Shown: positions 43,078-52,120 of the stretch, one piece after another
Layout: each line of letters opens with the position of its first letter
Numbering within the stretch: position 1 is the stretch's first letter
Origin: Oceanospirillaceae bacterium
GTDB taxonomy: Bacteria; Pseudomonadota; Gammaproteobacteria; Pseudomonadales; Balneatricaceae
Assembly: GCA_003523085.1 (NCBI GenBank)
Contig: DPHD01000077.1
Coordinates: 11,631-70,629 of the forward strand
Direction of reading: 5' to 3'
Length of the DNA: 58,999 nucleotides
Notes under the pieces: model-generated
What the model was told of the DNA's origin: nothing
Seen by the model: only the letters and a program-made list of their open reading frames with translations
Database searches by the model: none
Position numbers and translations under genes: made by a program

Positions 43078-43730
43078 GCCAGCTAGACCAACAAGATGTG
43101 GCTGATTATTTGCGCCAAAACCCAGACTTTTTTAACCAATACCCTGAGTTGTTAGCCGACATTGAGCTGTCCCATAATTGCGGCCAAGCCTCCTCCTTGA
43201 TTGAACGCCAAACGCAAGTCATGCGCCATAAATTACAAGATTATGCCACTAAGATGTCTGACATTTTAGGCACAGCTAGGCGCAACGATGTGCAGTTTGA
43301 AAAAACCAAACGATTGGTCATTGAGCTAGCTGCAGCCACCAGCGTTAGTGCCCTCACCGAGGCGCTAAAGCAGAGCTTTATCAACGAGTTTCATGCCGAC
43401 GCTGCCCACTTAGTGCTATTTTCCAAGGTCGACATTACAGACAAGCACCCTAACTTGAGTGACGCCCAGGGTAACCCACAAATCATCGCCCTGGCGGACA
43501 AAAACTGGGCGTATTGCCAAGCCTTTAAGGGGCCAGAATTGCTGCAGCTGTTCCAGCACTCTAGCCAGCTAAAATCCTGTGCCATTGTGCCTTTATATCT
43601 AGGTGACACAGCCCTTGGTGTACTCATTATTGCCAGCAACACCGAAGACCACTACAACCAAGAGTTGGATACCTTATTTCTTAACCACGTTGCCGCCGTT
43701 ACAGGGCGATGCCTCGGTCGTTTGACTTAA
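43074..43730 (+). CDS. DUF484 family protein
   Basis: 218 residues from ATG 43074. It begins with a conserved DVADYLRQNPDFFNQYPELL motif, then a coiled coil (IERQTQVMRHKLQDYATKMSDI) and a C-terminal GAF-like domain. The family is always found between dapF and xerC in pseudomonads; its role is unknown. It is translationally coupled to dapF. Confidence 0.92.
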   Translation: MSQLDQQDVADYLRQNPDFFNQYPELLADIELSHNCGQASSLIERQTQVMRHKLQDYATKMSDILGTARRNDVQFEKTKRLVIELAAATSVSALTEALKQSFINEFHADAAHLVLFSKVDITDKHPNLSDAQGNPQIIALADKNWAYCQAFKGPELLQLFQHSSQLKSCAIVPLYLGDTALGVLIIASNTEDHYNQELDTLFLNHVAAVTGRCLGRLT

Positions 43731-43732
43731 CA

Positions 43733-44680
43733 ATGCCCGCCCCTAGCGCTAGCTTAAACCAAATAGTCGTAGATTATTTGCACTATTTGGCTTACATTAA
43801 ACGCTACTCCAAGCATACTGTTGCCGCTTATCGGCGTGACATCCAGCGCTTGATAGACACCATGCAAGACCACCAGCACGGCCTATGGAGCGACACCCAA
43901 GCCGACACCATACGCGCCGCCCTAACCCAGGCCCGGCAATCCGGCTTAGCCCCAAAAAGCTTGCAGCGCATGCTTTCCAGCTGGCGCAGTTTATTTACTT
44001 ACCTCATGCAAAAGGGCCTCGCCAAGCAAAACCCAGCGGCGGGAATACAAGCGCCTAAAGCCGGCCGACGCCTTCCCAACAGCCTAGACCCTGATCAAAT
44101 CAGCCAGATCCTTGACGGCCCAACGGACAAAAATGATCCCATGGCCACACGGGACCAAGCCTTGCTTGAACTTACCTACTCGTGCGGCTTACGACTGGCA
44201 GAACTGGCCAGCCTCAATATACTCGACCTAGACCTTGGCGACGCCACATTAAGGGTGACCGGCAAAGGCAATAAAACCCGTCAATTGCCCATGGGCCGCC
44301 AAGCGATAAAGGCCGTCAACGGGTGGTTGCAACAGCGCAAACACGTTAAATGCCTCGACGCCAATGCCCTTTTTATTAACCACCGTGGCCAACGTATGGG
44401 CCCACGGGGCATTCAACTACGCATGGCCAAAATGGCCGCCGCCCAAGGCCAACACCTACACCCACATATGTTGCGGCATTCGTTTGCCAGCCATTTATTA
44501 CAATCCAGCGGCGACTTACGCGCAGTGCAAGAGTTGCTTGGCCATAGCAACATCAGCACCACACAAGTGTATACTCACTTAGACTACCAGCATTTGGCCA
44601 AAGTTTACGATCAAGCTCACCCAAGGGCCCAAGCACATAAATCCACAGACTTGTCGGCAGAGAACCTTAACCATGATTAA
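43733..44680 (+). CDS. xerC: Tyrosine recombinase XerC
   Basis: 315 residues from ATG 43733 (43709 is an alternative). The N-terminal SAM-like core-binding domain (YIKRYSKHTVAAYRRDIQRL) precedes the catalytic domain with Arg in SCGLRLAELASL, HMLRHSFASHLL (His, Arg), LGHSNISTTQVYTH and its Tyr nucleophile. It resolves chromosome dimers at dif with XerD. The position in the dapF operon marks it as the housekeeping enzyme and not a mobile-element integrase. It overlaps the next gene by 8 bp. Confidence 0.96.
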   Translation: MPAPSASLNQIVVDYLHYLAYIKRYSKHTVAAYRRDIQRLIDTMQDHQHGLWSDTQADTIRAALTQARQSGLAPKSLQRMLSSWRSLFTYLMQKGLAKQNPAAGIQAPKAGRRLPNSLDPDQISQILDGPTDKNDPMATRDQALLELTYSCGLRLAELASLNILDLDLGDATLRVTGKGNKTRQLPMGRQAIKAVNGWLQQRKHVKCLDANALFINHRGQRMGPRGIQLRMAKMAAAQGQHLHPHMLRHSFASHLLQSSGDLRAVQELLGHSNISTTQVYTHLDYQHLAKVYDQAHPRAQAHKSTDLSAENLNHD

Positions 44681-45371
44681 AGTCATTACCTTTGATTTAG
44701 ATGACACCCTTTGGGATATTGGCCCCGTTATCACCAAGGCCAATAGGCTGATGCTGGTATGGATGCAACAACACGCACCCAAGTTCAGTGAGACTTATGA
44801 TCACCAAGGCATCGATGCCTTGCGTGACGAAATTTGGCAACAGCAACCGCAGTTAAAACACGACCTCAGCCAAATCCGTATTGCCCTCATTCAGCTGGGC
44901 TTGGAGCGCTGCGGTTACCCCTTCGCAGCTAGCCTTGCTCAAGCGGCGTTTGAGGTTTACTTTAGCGCCCGCAATGACGTGCTTTTATTTGACGGTGCCC
45001 AACAACAACTACAAGCCCTTGGCAAACACTACACGGTAGGTGCCCTGACCAACGGCAATGCCGACTTACAGCGCGTGGGCTTAGATCACTTATTCGATTT
45101 CTACTTTAGTTCTGCCCAAGTCGGCGTCAGCAAACCTGATCCCAAATTTTTTGATGCCGCCTTGCAACACACGGGTTTGCCGCCCCAAGCGTTTATCCAC
45201 ATTGGTGACCACCCTCAGCATGACATTGCCGGCGCACAGGCTGCCGGCATGCACACCATCTGGATGAATCCCAACAATGCGGTCTGGCCCGCAGGGCAAA
45301 CCACCCCCAGCCAAGAGATTCAGAACCTGCATCAACTCAGCGACGCGGTGGCAAAAATCCATGGCCACTGA
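44673..45371 (+). CDS. yigB: HAD-family phosphatase (YigB-like, FMN phosphatase type)
   Basis: 232 residues. HAD motif I is FDLDDTLWD, motif II is LTNGNAD, the motif III lysine is in VGVSKPDPKFF, and motif IV is HIGDHPQHDIAGAQAAGM. YigB in E. coli acts on FMN and related phosphates. It sits directly after xerC as in many gammaproteobacteria and overlaps the next gene by 11 bp. Confidence 0.9.
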   Translation: MIKVITFDLDDTLWDIGPVITKANRLMLVWMQQHAPKFSETYDHQGIDALRDEIWQQQPQLKHDLSQIRIALIQLGLERCGYPFAASLAQAAFEVYFSARNDVLLFDGAQQQLQALGKHYTVGALTNGNADLQRVGLDHLFDFYFSSAQVGVSKPDPKFFDAALQHTGLPPQAFIHIGDHPQHDIAGAQAAGMHTIWMNPNNAVWPAGQTTPSQEIQNLHQLSDAVAKIHGH

Positions 45372-46359
45372 ACATGTATTTGCACCCTATGTCCGCGCGT
45401 TAGGCAAAGGCAAACGTGGCAGCCGCTCGCTCACCCAAGCCGAAGCGCGTGACGCCATGGCGATGATCTTGCAACAACAAGTTGAACCAGAGCAGCTTGG
45501 TGCCTTCTTAATGTTGTTACGCTTAAAAGAAGAAACCCCTCAAGAGCTGGCCGGATTTGTTGAAGCAGTGCGCGCCCATCATCACTATTCACCTGCGCTG
45601 GTTTCGGGCATACAAGTGGATTTGGATTGGTCTACCTACGCCGGTAAAAAACGTCACTTGCCTTGGTTTTTGCTGGCTGCACTAACCCTCGCAGGCGAAG
45701 GCATAAAGGTCTTTATGCATGGTGCCAAAGGCCACACGGCGGGGCGTATTTATAGCGAAGATGTGCTCACAGCTATAGGTGTACCTATTGCTCAAAACTG
45801 GCAACAATGTGAGACTCATCTGCAACAACACAACTTTAGTTTTATGAGTTTGCAACACCTGAGCCCCGCCTTAGACCACATCATTGGTTTGCGGGCTATT
45901 TTTGGTTTACGCTCACCGGTGCATACCTTAACTCGGCTGTTAAACCCGCTGGCAGCTAAACACACCATTGATGGTGTGTTTCACCCCGCCTATGGACCAC
46001 TGCACCAGCACACGGCCATGTTATTGCAACACCCCCGTAGCCTCACTATTCGAGGCGACGGCGGTGAAGCAGAAATACGCCCCGATGCCGAGTGTCATTT
46101 ACAGTGGGTTGATGAGCAGCGCGCCAGTGACGAAGAATGGCAGCGAACACTTGCCAAGCGGGACACACTAGAGCAAAATCTCGACCCATTAAGGCTAGTT
46201 AAGTTATGGCGTGCAGAGCAGCAAGACCTATATGGCGAGGCTGCAGTGATCAGTACGTTAGCCGCTTGTTTGGTGCTTTTGGACCAAGCAAAGGATCAAG
46301 CTGAAGCCAAAATTTTGGCGCAAAAATGGTGGCAAAACCGCGACAAACAGCTTATGTAA
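45361..46359 (+). CDS. ybiB: TrpD2/YbiB-family protein (anthranilate phosphoribosyltransferase-like)
   Basis: 332 residues from ATG 45361, overlapping the yigB stop. It has the TrpD fold (LTQAEARDAMAMILQQQVEPEQLGAFLMLLRLKEETPQELAGF, HGAKGHTAGRIYSEDVL) but lacks the normal TrpD glycine-rich PRPP loop. YbiB proteins bind nucleic acids and are LexA-linked in E. coli, and are not tryptophan enzymes. It ends the lptM-to-ybiB run. An AT-rich hairpin follows. Confidence 0.85.
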   Translation: MATEHVFAPYVRALGKGKRGSRSLTQAEARDAMAMILQQQVEPEQLGAFLMLLRLKEETPQELAGFVEAVRAHHHYSPALVSGIQVDLDWSTYAGKKRHLPWFLLAALTLAGEGIKVFMHGAKGHTAGRIYSEDVLTAIGVPIAQNWQQCETHLQQHNFSFMSLQHLSPALDHIIGLRAIFGLRSPVHTLTRLLNPLAAKHTIDGVFHPAYGPLHQHTAMLLQHPRSLTIRGDGGEAEIRPDAECHLQWVDEQRASDEEWQRTLAKRDTLEQNLDPLRLVKLWRAEQQDLYGEAAVISTLAACLVLLDQAKDQAEAKILAQKWWQNRDKQLM

Positions 46360-46373
46360 TATAGTTATAAGAA

Positions 46374-46420
46374 ATTAGTTTTTTATAACTAATGTATTTT
46401 TGTTGTATCGCTTATATAAT
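46374..46420 (+). promoter_or_regulatory. AT-rich hairpin and candidate coaD promoter
   Basis: ATTAGTT (46374-46380) and AACTAAT (46387-46393) form a 7-bp stem followed by a T-rich stretch, a weak terminator candidate for ybiB. A perfect TATAAT at 46415-46420 lies 68 bp before coaD; no good -35 pairs with it. Confidence 0.4.
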
Positions 46421-46488
46421 TCATTTAGTATTCCGCTGTTTTAAAGCATTGGCTTTAAACTTTGGCTTAAACAAGGGCTCTATTTCCC

Positions 46489-46968
46489 ATGAACAAAGCA
46501 ATCTACCCAGGCACGTTTGATCCCGTTACGAATGGTCATGTAGACCTTATCCAACGCGCTTCAAACCTATTTGAGCAAGTGGTGGTTGCGGTGGCGGAAA
46601 GCCCTAAAAAGAAGCCCATGTTGGACTTAGCAACGCGCGTAGAGCTTACACGCATTATTTGTGAGCCCATGGGTAATGTGACCGTTATAGGCTTTACTGG
46701 CTTATTAACGGAACTGCTGCCCAAACAAGGGGCCAATATTATCTTACGGGGCTTACGAGCCGTGTCTGATTTTGAATACGAATTTCAGTTAGCCAAAATG
46801 AACCGAGTGCTGGCGCCGGAAGTAGAAAGTATGTTTTTAACCCCTGCGGAGAAACATTCCTTTATTTCCTCAACCTTAGTGCGCGAAATTGCATCCCTAG
46901 GCGGCGACGTCTCGCAATTTGTCCACCCTTTGGTGGTGCAAAAACTCAATCAACATTTAGCCAACTAA
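46489..46968 (+). CDS. coaD: Phosphopantetheine adenylyltransferase
   Basis: 159 residues. It has YPGTFDPVTNGHVDLIQRAS with the nucleotidyltransferase TxGH-type motif, RGLRAVSDFEYEFQLAKMNR and the ISSTLVREIASLGGDVSQFVHP end. It adenylylates 4'-phosphopantetheine in CoA synthesis. It is followed 26 bp later by a ferredoxin gene, the same pair as in Pseudomonas. Confidence 0.98.
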   Translation: MNKAIYPGTFDPVTNGHVDLIQRASNLFEQVVVAVAESPKKKPMLDLATRVELTRIICEPMGNVTVIGFTGLLTELLPKQGANIILRGLRAVSDFEYEFQLAKMNRVLAPEVESMFLTPAEKHSFISSTLVREIASLGGDVSQFVHPLVVQKLNQHLAN

Positions 46969-46994
46969 CGCAACAATTTAACAGGAAAAGTACC

Positions 46995-47243
46995 ATGTCT
47001 TTAATTATCACCGACGATTGCATCAACTGCGATGTATGTGAACCGGAATGCCCTAATGAGGCGATTTCTCCGGGTGAAGAAATCTACGAAATTGACATGA
47101 ACAAGTGCACCGAATGTGTAGGTCACTATGACGAGCCTCAGTGTGTAGAGGTGTGTCCCGTAGACTGTATCCCTAAAGATCCAGATCACGTGGAAACTAA
47201 CGATCAGTTAATGGATAAGTACATTAAGCTCACGGCAGCCTAA
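46995..47243 (+). CDS. yfhL: YfhL-type 2[4Fe-4S] ferredoxin
   Basis: 82 residues. Cluster I ligands are CINCDVCEPECP. The second motif is extended (CTECVGHYDEPQCVEVCPVDCI), the mark of Allochromatium-type ferredoxins with an insertion between cysteines and a C-terminal helix. It is a soluble low-potential electron carrier. AGGAAAA precedes the ATG. Confidence 0.95.
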   Translation: MSLIITDDCINCDVCEPECPNEAISPGEEIYEIDMNKCTECVGHYDEPQCVEVCPVDCIPKDPDHVETNDQLMDKYIKLTAA

Positions 47244-47267
47244 GCCGTAACAACAGCGAGGTTGGGT

Positions 47268-47528
47268 ATGGAAACACAAAAGTTACAGGAACTTCTAGGC
47301 CAGCTACACTCTGAATTAGCGGAGCATCAAATTGATGATCCAAAAGTCCAACAGCAGCTACAAACACTGCTGTTGGACATTCAGAACCAAGTCACAGGCT
47401 CGCAGCAAACTCAGCTGCCTCAAGCACAAAATGCATCTGACTTCGCGATACTCTTAAGTGCTCAATTTCCGCGTCTCAGTTCAACCATACGCGAAATTGC
47501 CGACCAACTGGGCAAGATGGGCATTTAA
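47268..47528 (+). CDS. DUF4404 family protein
   Basis: 86 residues from ATG 47268 (GAGG upstream); a TTG two codons earlier is also open. It is a small helical protein ending in the family-typical IREIADQLGKMGI. Function unknown. It converges with mutM, leaving 7 bp between stops. Confidence 0.82.
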   Translation: METQKLQELLGQLHSELAEHQIDDPKVQQQLQTLLLDIQNQVTGSQQTQLPQAQNASDFAILLSAQFPRLSSTIREIADQLGKMGI

Positions 47529-47535
47529 CTGCAGG

Positions 47536-48348
47536 CTAACGCTGGCACGATTTACAGTATACGGTACTGCGCTGCCCAAGCCGGCTCTCTACTAATGGCT
47601 GGTGGCACACGATACAGGCCTGTCCTGCCCGCCCATACACCTGCAGCTGCTGTTTAAAATAGCCGGGGTTGCCATCGCTATCAACAAAGTTACGTAGCGT
47701 CGTGCCGCCTTGTTCAATAGCTGCAGCAAGCACTTGTTTACAGGCCCTTACCAACAAATCTAAACGTTTAGCTGCAATACGGCCCGCTTGTCGGTGGGGG
47801 TGAATACCCGCCATAAACAAGGCTTCGTTGGCATAAATATTGCCCACCCCTACGACTTTTTTACTGTCCATAATGAGGCTTTTAATAGCCTGTTTTTTAC
47901 CGTTACAGGCATTTTTCAAATGCGCCAAATCAAACTCGTCGGACAAAGGCTCCGGCCCCAAGTGCGCTAATAGGGAATGCTCCATGATCGGGTGCGACTG
48001 CCATAAAATACAACCAAAGCGCCGCGGATCTCGGTATCTTAGGGTCACTTTTTCAAACACTAAATCCAGGTGGTCGTGAAACGATGGCGGTTCGTCATGG
48101 GCCACAATTCGCATACTGCCGGTCATGCCTAAGTGACCAATAATGGCACCGTGATCAAATTCAAACAAAAGGTACTTGCCGCGGCGAATCACCTTACGTA
48201 AGCGCTTACCCTCCACCTGCTGGGCTAAATCATGGGGGACTGGCCAGCGTAAACGCGCGTCTCTAACCGTTACACTGACTAATTTTTGTGCCTCAATATG
48301 CGGGCTAACACCCGCTCGTGTCGTTTCAACTTCGGGTAATTCTGGCAT
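47536..48348 (-). CDS. mutM: Formamidopyrimidine-DNA glycosylase
   Basis: 270 residues. The N-terminal PELPEVETTRAGV holds catalytic Pro2 and Glu3, NIYANEALF and the H2TH helix follow, and a C-terminal zinc finger reads CIVCHQP...CKSC. It excises 8-oxoguanine and other oxidised purines. It is divergent from the CBS-domain gene. Confidence 0.98.
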   Translation of the reverse strand: MPELPEVETTRAGVSPHIEAQKLVSVTVRDARLRWPVPHDLAQQVEGKRLRKVIRRGKYLLFEFDHGAIIGHLGMTGSMRIVAHDEPPSFHDHLDLVFEKVTLRYRDPRRFGCILWQSHPIMEHSLLAHLGPEPLSDEFDLAHLKNACNGKKQAIKSLIMDSKKVVGVGNIYANEALFMAGIHPHRQAGRIAAKRLDLLVRACKQVLAAAIEQGGTTLRNFVDSDGNPGYFKQQLQVYGRAGQACIVCHQPLVESRLGQRSTVYCKSCQR

Positions 48349-48444
48349 AAATTATTATCGGCTCACACTTAGCTTAGGTAAATCACAACGACAATAAAGC
48401 CATGATTGTTAAACCTTTTCAAGCAAATTTTTCATCTTCGTCTG

Positions 48445-48472
48445 TTGACAGGCATGCTCAAAGGTTTATGGT
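48445..48472 (+). promoter_or_regulatory. Putative promoter of the CBS-domain gene
   Basis: A consensus TTGACA (48445-48450), a 16-bp spacer and TATGGT (48467-48472) lie 50 bp before the ATG at 48522. Confidence 0.5.
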
Positions 48473-48521
48473 TATAGCTAAATATAAAAGCACCTGCCTC
48501 CAGCCAACAAAGGAATTGACC

Positions 48522-48935
48522 ATGCTAAAATCCGTTAAAGTTGCCGATTACATGACCCGCCAACTGATCACCTTTCGAGTAGACACGCCCTTGTTTGACG
48601 CCATTAAAACGTTTTCGGAAAACCAAGTTTCCGGTGCTCCGGTGATCAATCAAGACAACCAATTAGTGGGTGTGCTGTCAGAAGTGGATTGCCTTAGGGG
48701 CATTTTAGACAAAACCTACCACGAAGAAGAAGTGGGTGGCACCGTGGGTGAATTCATGACAACAAAGGTCGATACGGTAAGTGGCCACACCGACATTATT
48801 GCCGTAGCCGAACAGTTCATCCACCGTGGCCGACGCCGCATCCCAGTGATCGAAGATGGTAAGTTAGTCGGCCAAGTCAGTCGCAAAGATATTTTGCGCG
48901 CGGTCAACGATTTCATTTGCAAGGATTGTGATTAA
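48522..48935 (+). CDS. CBS-domain pair protein
   Basis: 137 residues from ATG 48522 with AAAGGA upstream; the longer open frame includes its own promoter region. Two CBS repeats are visible: VADYMTRQLITFRVDTPLFDAIKTF...VSGAPVINQDNQLVGVLSE and VGEFMTTKVDTVSGHTDIIAVAEQF...RRRIPVIEDGKLVGQVSRKDIL. Such proteins sense adenine nucleotides or serve as regulators; the partner is unknown. A cysteine pair (CKDCD) ends the protein. Confidence 0.88.
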   Translation: MLKSVKVADYMTRQLITFRVDTPLFDAIKTFSENQVSGAPVINQDNQLVGVLSEVDCLRGILDKTYHEEEVGGTVGEFMTTKVDTVSGHTDIIAVAEQFIHRGRRRIPVIEDGKLVGQVSRKDILRAVNDFICKDCD

Positions 48936-48997
48936 AACAAGGCTTTTGTGCTAAAGTAGAGGCCTTATTCACAGTTAATTGTTGGGTTAATTGCCGC

Positions 48998-50200
48998 ATG
49001 GGCCGCCTGTTTAACAAACACATCATTGTAGCCATTAGTGGCGGTATCGCTGCCTATAAAAGCGCCGAATTGGTGCGTTTACTAAAAAAAGCCGGTGCCC
49101 AAGTACAGGTTGTCATGACCTCTGGGGCCACTGAGTTCATCACCCCACTGACCCTGCAAGCTTTGTCGGGTAATGCCGTACACCAACACCTGCTTAATCC
49201 TGAAGCAGAAGCGGGTATGGGCCATATCCAGCTGGCGCGCTGGGCTGATGCTTTGCTCATCGCCCCCACTACAGCCAATGTGATGGCACGTTTAGCCCAA
49301 GGCCAAGCCGACGACCTACTAACCACCTTATGCCTAGCCACCAGTGCCCCTGTGTTACTCGCACCGGCCATGAACCAAGCCATGTGGGCCGACTCCGCCA
49401 CCCAAACTAACCTACAAACACTGTCTCAACGAGGCTATCAAATAGTAGGCCCTGCAGAGGGTGAGCAAGCCTGCGGCGACGTAGGTGCGGGCCGCATGTT
49501 AGAGCCTAGCCAACTATTACACGCCCTAAAAGGCCAGTTTGAGCAAGGCCTTCTCAACGGCAAAAAAGTCGTCATTACTGCAGGGCCAACCCGCGAAGCC
49601 ATTGACCCCGTACGCTATATCAGTAATCACAGTTCTGGAAAAATGGGCTACGCCTTAGCTGTTGCAGCGCGTGATCAAGGGGCTCAGGTGGTGTTAATCT
49701 CCGGCCCTACTCATATTGCTATACCCGCAGACGTCACCTTTGTGGCCGTTGAAAGCGCACAACAAATGCTGAGCGCCAGCCTTGAAGCAGGCCCAGGCGC
49801 AGACTATTTTATTGCCAGCGCAGCGGTCTCCGACTACCGACCCGCGCAAGCTGCTGAACAAAAACTAAAGAAACATAATACTGATGATGGTCTAAACTTA
49901 GCCCTGATCCAAAACCCAGACATCCTCGCCACCATGGCTCAAACATTCCCCAGCACGACTCATATCGGTTTTGCAGCCGAAACCCAACAACTCATTGCAC
50001 ATGCCCAAACCAAGCTCAAAGCCAAGGCCGTGCAAATGATTATTGCTAATGACGTTTCTGATCCAAGCATCGGCTTTAACAGCGATGACAACCGCGTCAG
50101 CTTAGTCACCGCTGATGGCGTAGACCAACTCCCCTTATTATCTAAGCCTGCCTTGGCTCGGCGTTTAATTGACGCCATTTGCAAGCTTAGCTCCCATTAA
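48998..50200 (+). CDS. coaBC: Bifunctional phosphopantothenoylcysteine decarboxylase / phosphopantothenate-cysteine ligase
   Basis: 400 residues. The N-terminal flavoprotein decarboxylase has ISGGIAAYKSAELVRLLKKAG, APAMNQAMW and the GEQACGDVGAGRM cysteine. The C-terminal ligase starts near KKVVITAGPTREAIDPVRYISNHSSGKMGYA. It carries out two steps of CoA synthesis. It is the first gene of coaBC-dut-algC-argB-slmA, all closely spaced. Confidence 0.98.
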   Translation: MGRLFNKHIIVAISGGIAAYKSAELVRLLKKAGAQVQVVMTSGATEFITPLTLQALSGNAVHQHLLNPEAEAGMGHIQLARWADALLIAPTTANVMARLAQGQADDLLTTLCLATSAPVLLAPAMNQAMWADSATQTNLQTLSQRGYQIVGPAEGEQACGDVGAGRMLEPSQLLHALKGQFEQGLLNGKKVVITAGPTREAIDPVRYISNHSSGKMGYALAVAARDQGAQVVLISGPTHIAIPADVTFVAVESAQQMLSASLEAGPGADYFIASAAVSDYRPAQAAEQKLKKHNTDDGLNLALIQNPDILATMAQTFPSTTHIGFAAETQQLIAHAQTKLKAKAVQMIIANDVSDPSIGFNSDDNRVSLVTADGVDQLPLLSKPALARRLIDAICKLSSH

Positions 50201-50225
50201 TTCAATTGTTTAAGGCCCTTCCATC

Positions 50226-50690
50226 ATGACCCAACGCCCACAGCTTGCCGTTAAAATACTCGACCCTCGTTTAGGTCAAGACATGCCTTTGCCTACCTAT
50301 GCAACGCAAGGCTCTGCAGGCATGGACTTACGCGCTTGTATCGATGCCCCAATCACCCTCAAGCCGGGGCAAACCGAACTAATCCCCACCGGCATGGCCA
50401 TTCATATCGAAGACCCTAGCCTCTGCGCGATGCTCTTGCCTCGCTCGGGTCTGGGTCATAAACACGGCGTGGTATTGGGCAATTTAGTGGGACTTATCGA
50501 CTCGGATTATCAGGGCCAGCTCATGGTATCCTGCTGGAATCGAGGCGCTACCACTTTTGTTATTGAACCAGCTGAGCGTATCGCCCAGATGATTTTAGTA
50601 CCCGTGGTTCAAGCCGACTTAACTATCGTTGAAGACTTTGACGCTAGTATTCGTGGCACCGGTGGTTTTGGCCACTCGGGCCGCCAGTAA
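50226..50690 (+). CDS. dut: Deoxyuridine 5'-triphosphate nucleotidohydrolase (dUTPase)
   Basis: 154 residues with the five trimeric dUTPase motifs: GSAGMDLRA, LLPRSGLGHKHG, NLVGLIDSDYQG, AERIAQMILVPV and RGTGGFGHSG. It hydrolyses dUTP to dUMP. It lies 25 bp after coaBC. Confidence 0.98.
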   Translation: MTQRPQLAVKILDPRLGQDMPLPTYATQGSAGMDLRACIDAPITLKPGQTELIPTGMAIHIEDPSLCAMLLPRSGLGHKHGVVLGNLVGLIDSDYQGQLMVSCWNRGATTFVIEPAERIAQMILVPVVQADLTIVEDFDASIRGTGGFGHSGRQ

Positions 50691-50713
50691 ATTTAACCCA
50701 GGAGATTACCCGC

Positions 50714-52120
50714 ATGGATCGCTTACGCTACGCACCACCTCGACCACTGACTAACGAAATATTTCGTGCCTATGATATCCGCGGCATTGTTGACCAACAA
50801 CTCAGCGTGGCGATGCTCTACCACATTGGTTTAGCCGTTGGCACACAGGTCAGGCGCAACGGCGAGGATAGCATTGCCGTAGGCGCCGACGGCCGCTTGT
50901 CTAGCCCCAAGCTCAGCCAAGCACTAATGGCGGGCTTGGCTGATACGGGGTGTCGAGTATTACATTTAGGCGCCGTACCAACGCCGGTATTGTATTTTGG
51001 CGTTAAAACCCTAAGCACGCAATCTGGCGTTATGTTGACTGGCAGCCATAACCCGTCTAACTACAACGGCTGCAAGATTGTGATTGGTGGTCAGACCCTC
51101 GCCAACGACGCCATTATGGCCTTGCATGATTTGATACAGGTACAAGACTACGAACGGGGCATGGGCGACATCGAACAACATGCCGTTAAGCAGGCCTATC
51201 AAGACCGCATTTGTAGTGATATTAAACTGGCCCGACCACTTAAGGTAGTCTTGGACGCTGGCAACGGCATCGCTGGCGACATTGCACCTAAGCTATTCAA
51301 ACAATTGGGCTGCGACGTTATCCCTCTGTTTTGTGAGGTCGATGGCAACTTCCCTAACCACCACCCAGACCCGGGCAAACCCGCCAATTTAGTGGATTTA
51401 AAACGCGCGGTCAAAGAGCATGCTGCGGACATAGGCTTGGCCTTTGATGGCGACGGCGATCGTGTTGGTGTGATTACCGAAACCCAAGAGATGATCTTTC
51501 CAGACAAATTATTAATGTTGTTTGCCGAAGATGTGATCAGCCGTAACCCACAAGCCGAAATTATTTACGACGTAAAATGCACACGTTTACTGGAGCCATT
51601 TATCCACACCTTAGGTGGCACCCCCACCATGTGGAAAACCGGCCATTCCCTCATAAAAAGCAAAATGATCGACACCGGCGCCCTCTTGGCGGGTGAAATG
51701 AGCGGCCACATTTTCTTTAAAGAACGTTGGTATGGCTTTGACGACGGCATTTATAGTGCCGCTCGCCTATGTGAGATACTAGCCAAATCTAACGTGCCTG
51801 CCAGCCGCTTATTCAGCCGCTTTCCCGCCGACGTCAGCACCCCTGAAATTAACATTGAAGTTACCGAAGACGAGAAATTTGATTTGGTAGCGCAACTTCA
51901 GCAGGCCCAATTTAGTAGTGGCAAGGTGTCTACTATTGACGGCATTCGTGTAGACTACACCGATGGCTGGGGCCTCGTTAGGGCCTCCAACACAACGCCC
52001 GTGCTAGTGCTGCGTTTCGAAGGTGAAACACAGGCCGTATTGGAGCGTATTCACAATGAATTCCAACACCATCTACATGCCGTAGATGCCAAATTAACCG
52101 TGCCGGATTACACTTTATGA
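50714..52120 (+). CDS. algC: Phosphomannomutase/phosphoglucomutase
   Basis: 468 residues. The phosphoserine loop is LTGSHNPSNYNG, the metal loop FDGDGDRVG, the sugar-binding loop GEMSGHIFFKERW and the phosphate loop RASNTTP. It supplies mannose-1-P and glucose-1-P for LPS and exopolysaccharide. Its TGA overlaps the argB ATG in ATGA, as expected for the algC-argB pair of pseudomonads. Confidence 0.97.
   Translation: MDRLRYAPPRPLTNEIFRAYDIRGIVDQQLSVAMLYHIGLAVGTQVRRNGEDSIAVGADGRLSSPKLSQALMAGLADTGCRVLHLGAVPTPVLYFGVKTLSTQSGVMLTGSHNPSNYNGCKIVIGGQTLANDAIMALHDLIQVQDYERGMGDIEQHAVKQAYQDRICSDIKLARPLKVVLDAGNGIAGDIAPKLFKQLGCDVIPLFCEVDGNFPNHHPDPGKPANLVDLKRAVKEHAADIGLAFDGDGDRVGVITETQEMIFPDKLLMLFAEDVISRNPQAEIIYDVKCTRLLEPFIHTLGGTPTMWKTGHSLIKSKMIDTGALLAGEMSGHIFFKERWYGFDDGIYSAARLCEILAKSNVPASRLFSRFPADVSTPEINIEVTEDEKFDLVAQLQQAQFSSGKVSTIDGIRVDYTDGWGLVRASNTTPVLVLRFEGETQAVLERIHNEFQHHLHAVDAKLTVPDYTL

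Noticed and set aside
43733..44680. Integrase of a mobile element
   Set aside because: The tyrosine recombinase lies in the conserved dapF-DUF484-xerC-yigB operon and matches XerC. No attachment sites or cargo genes are seen.
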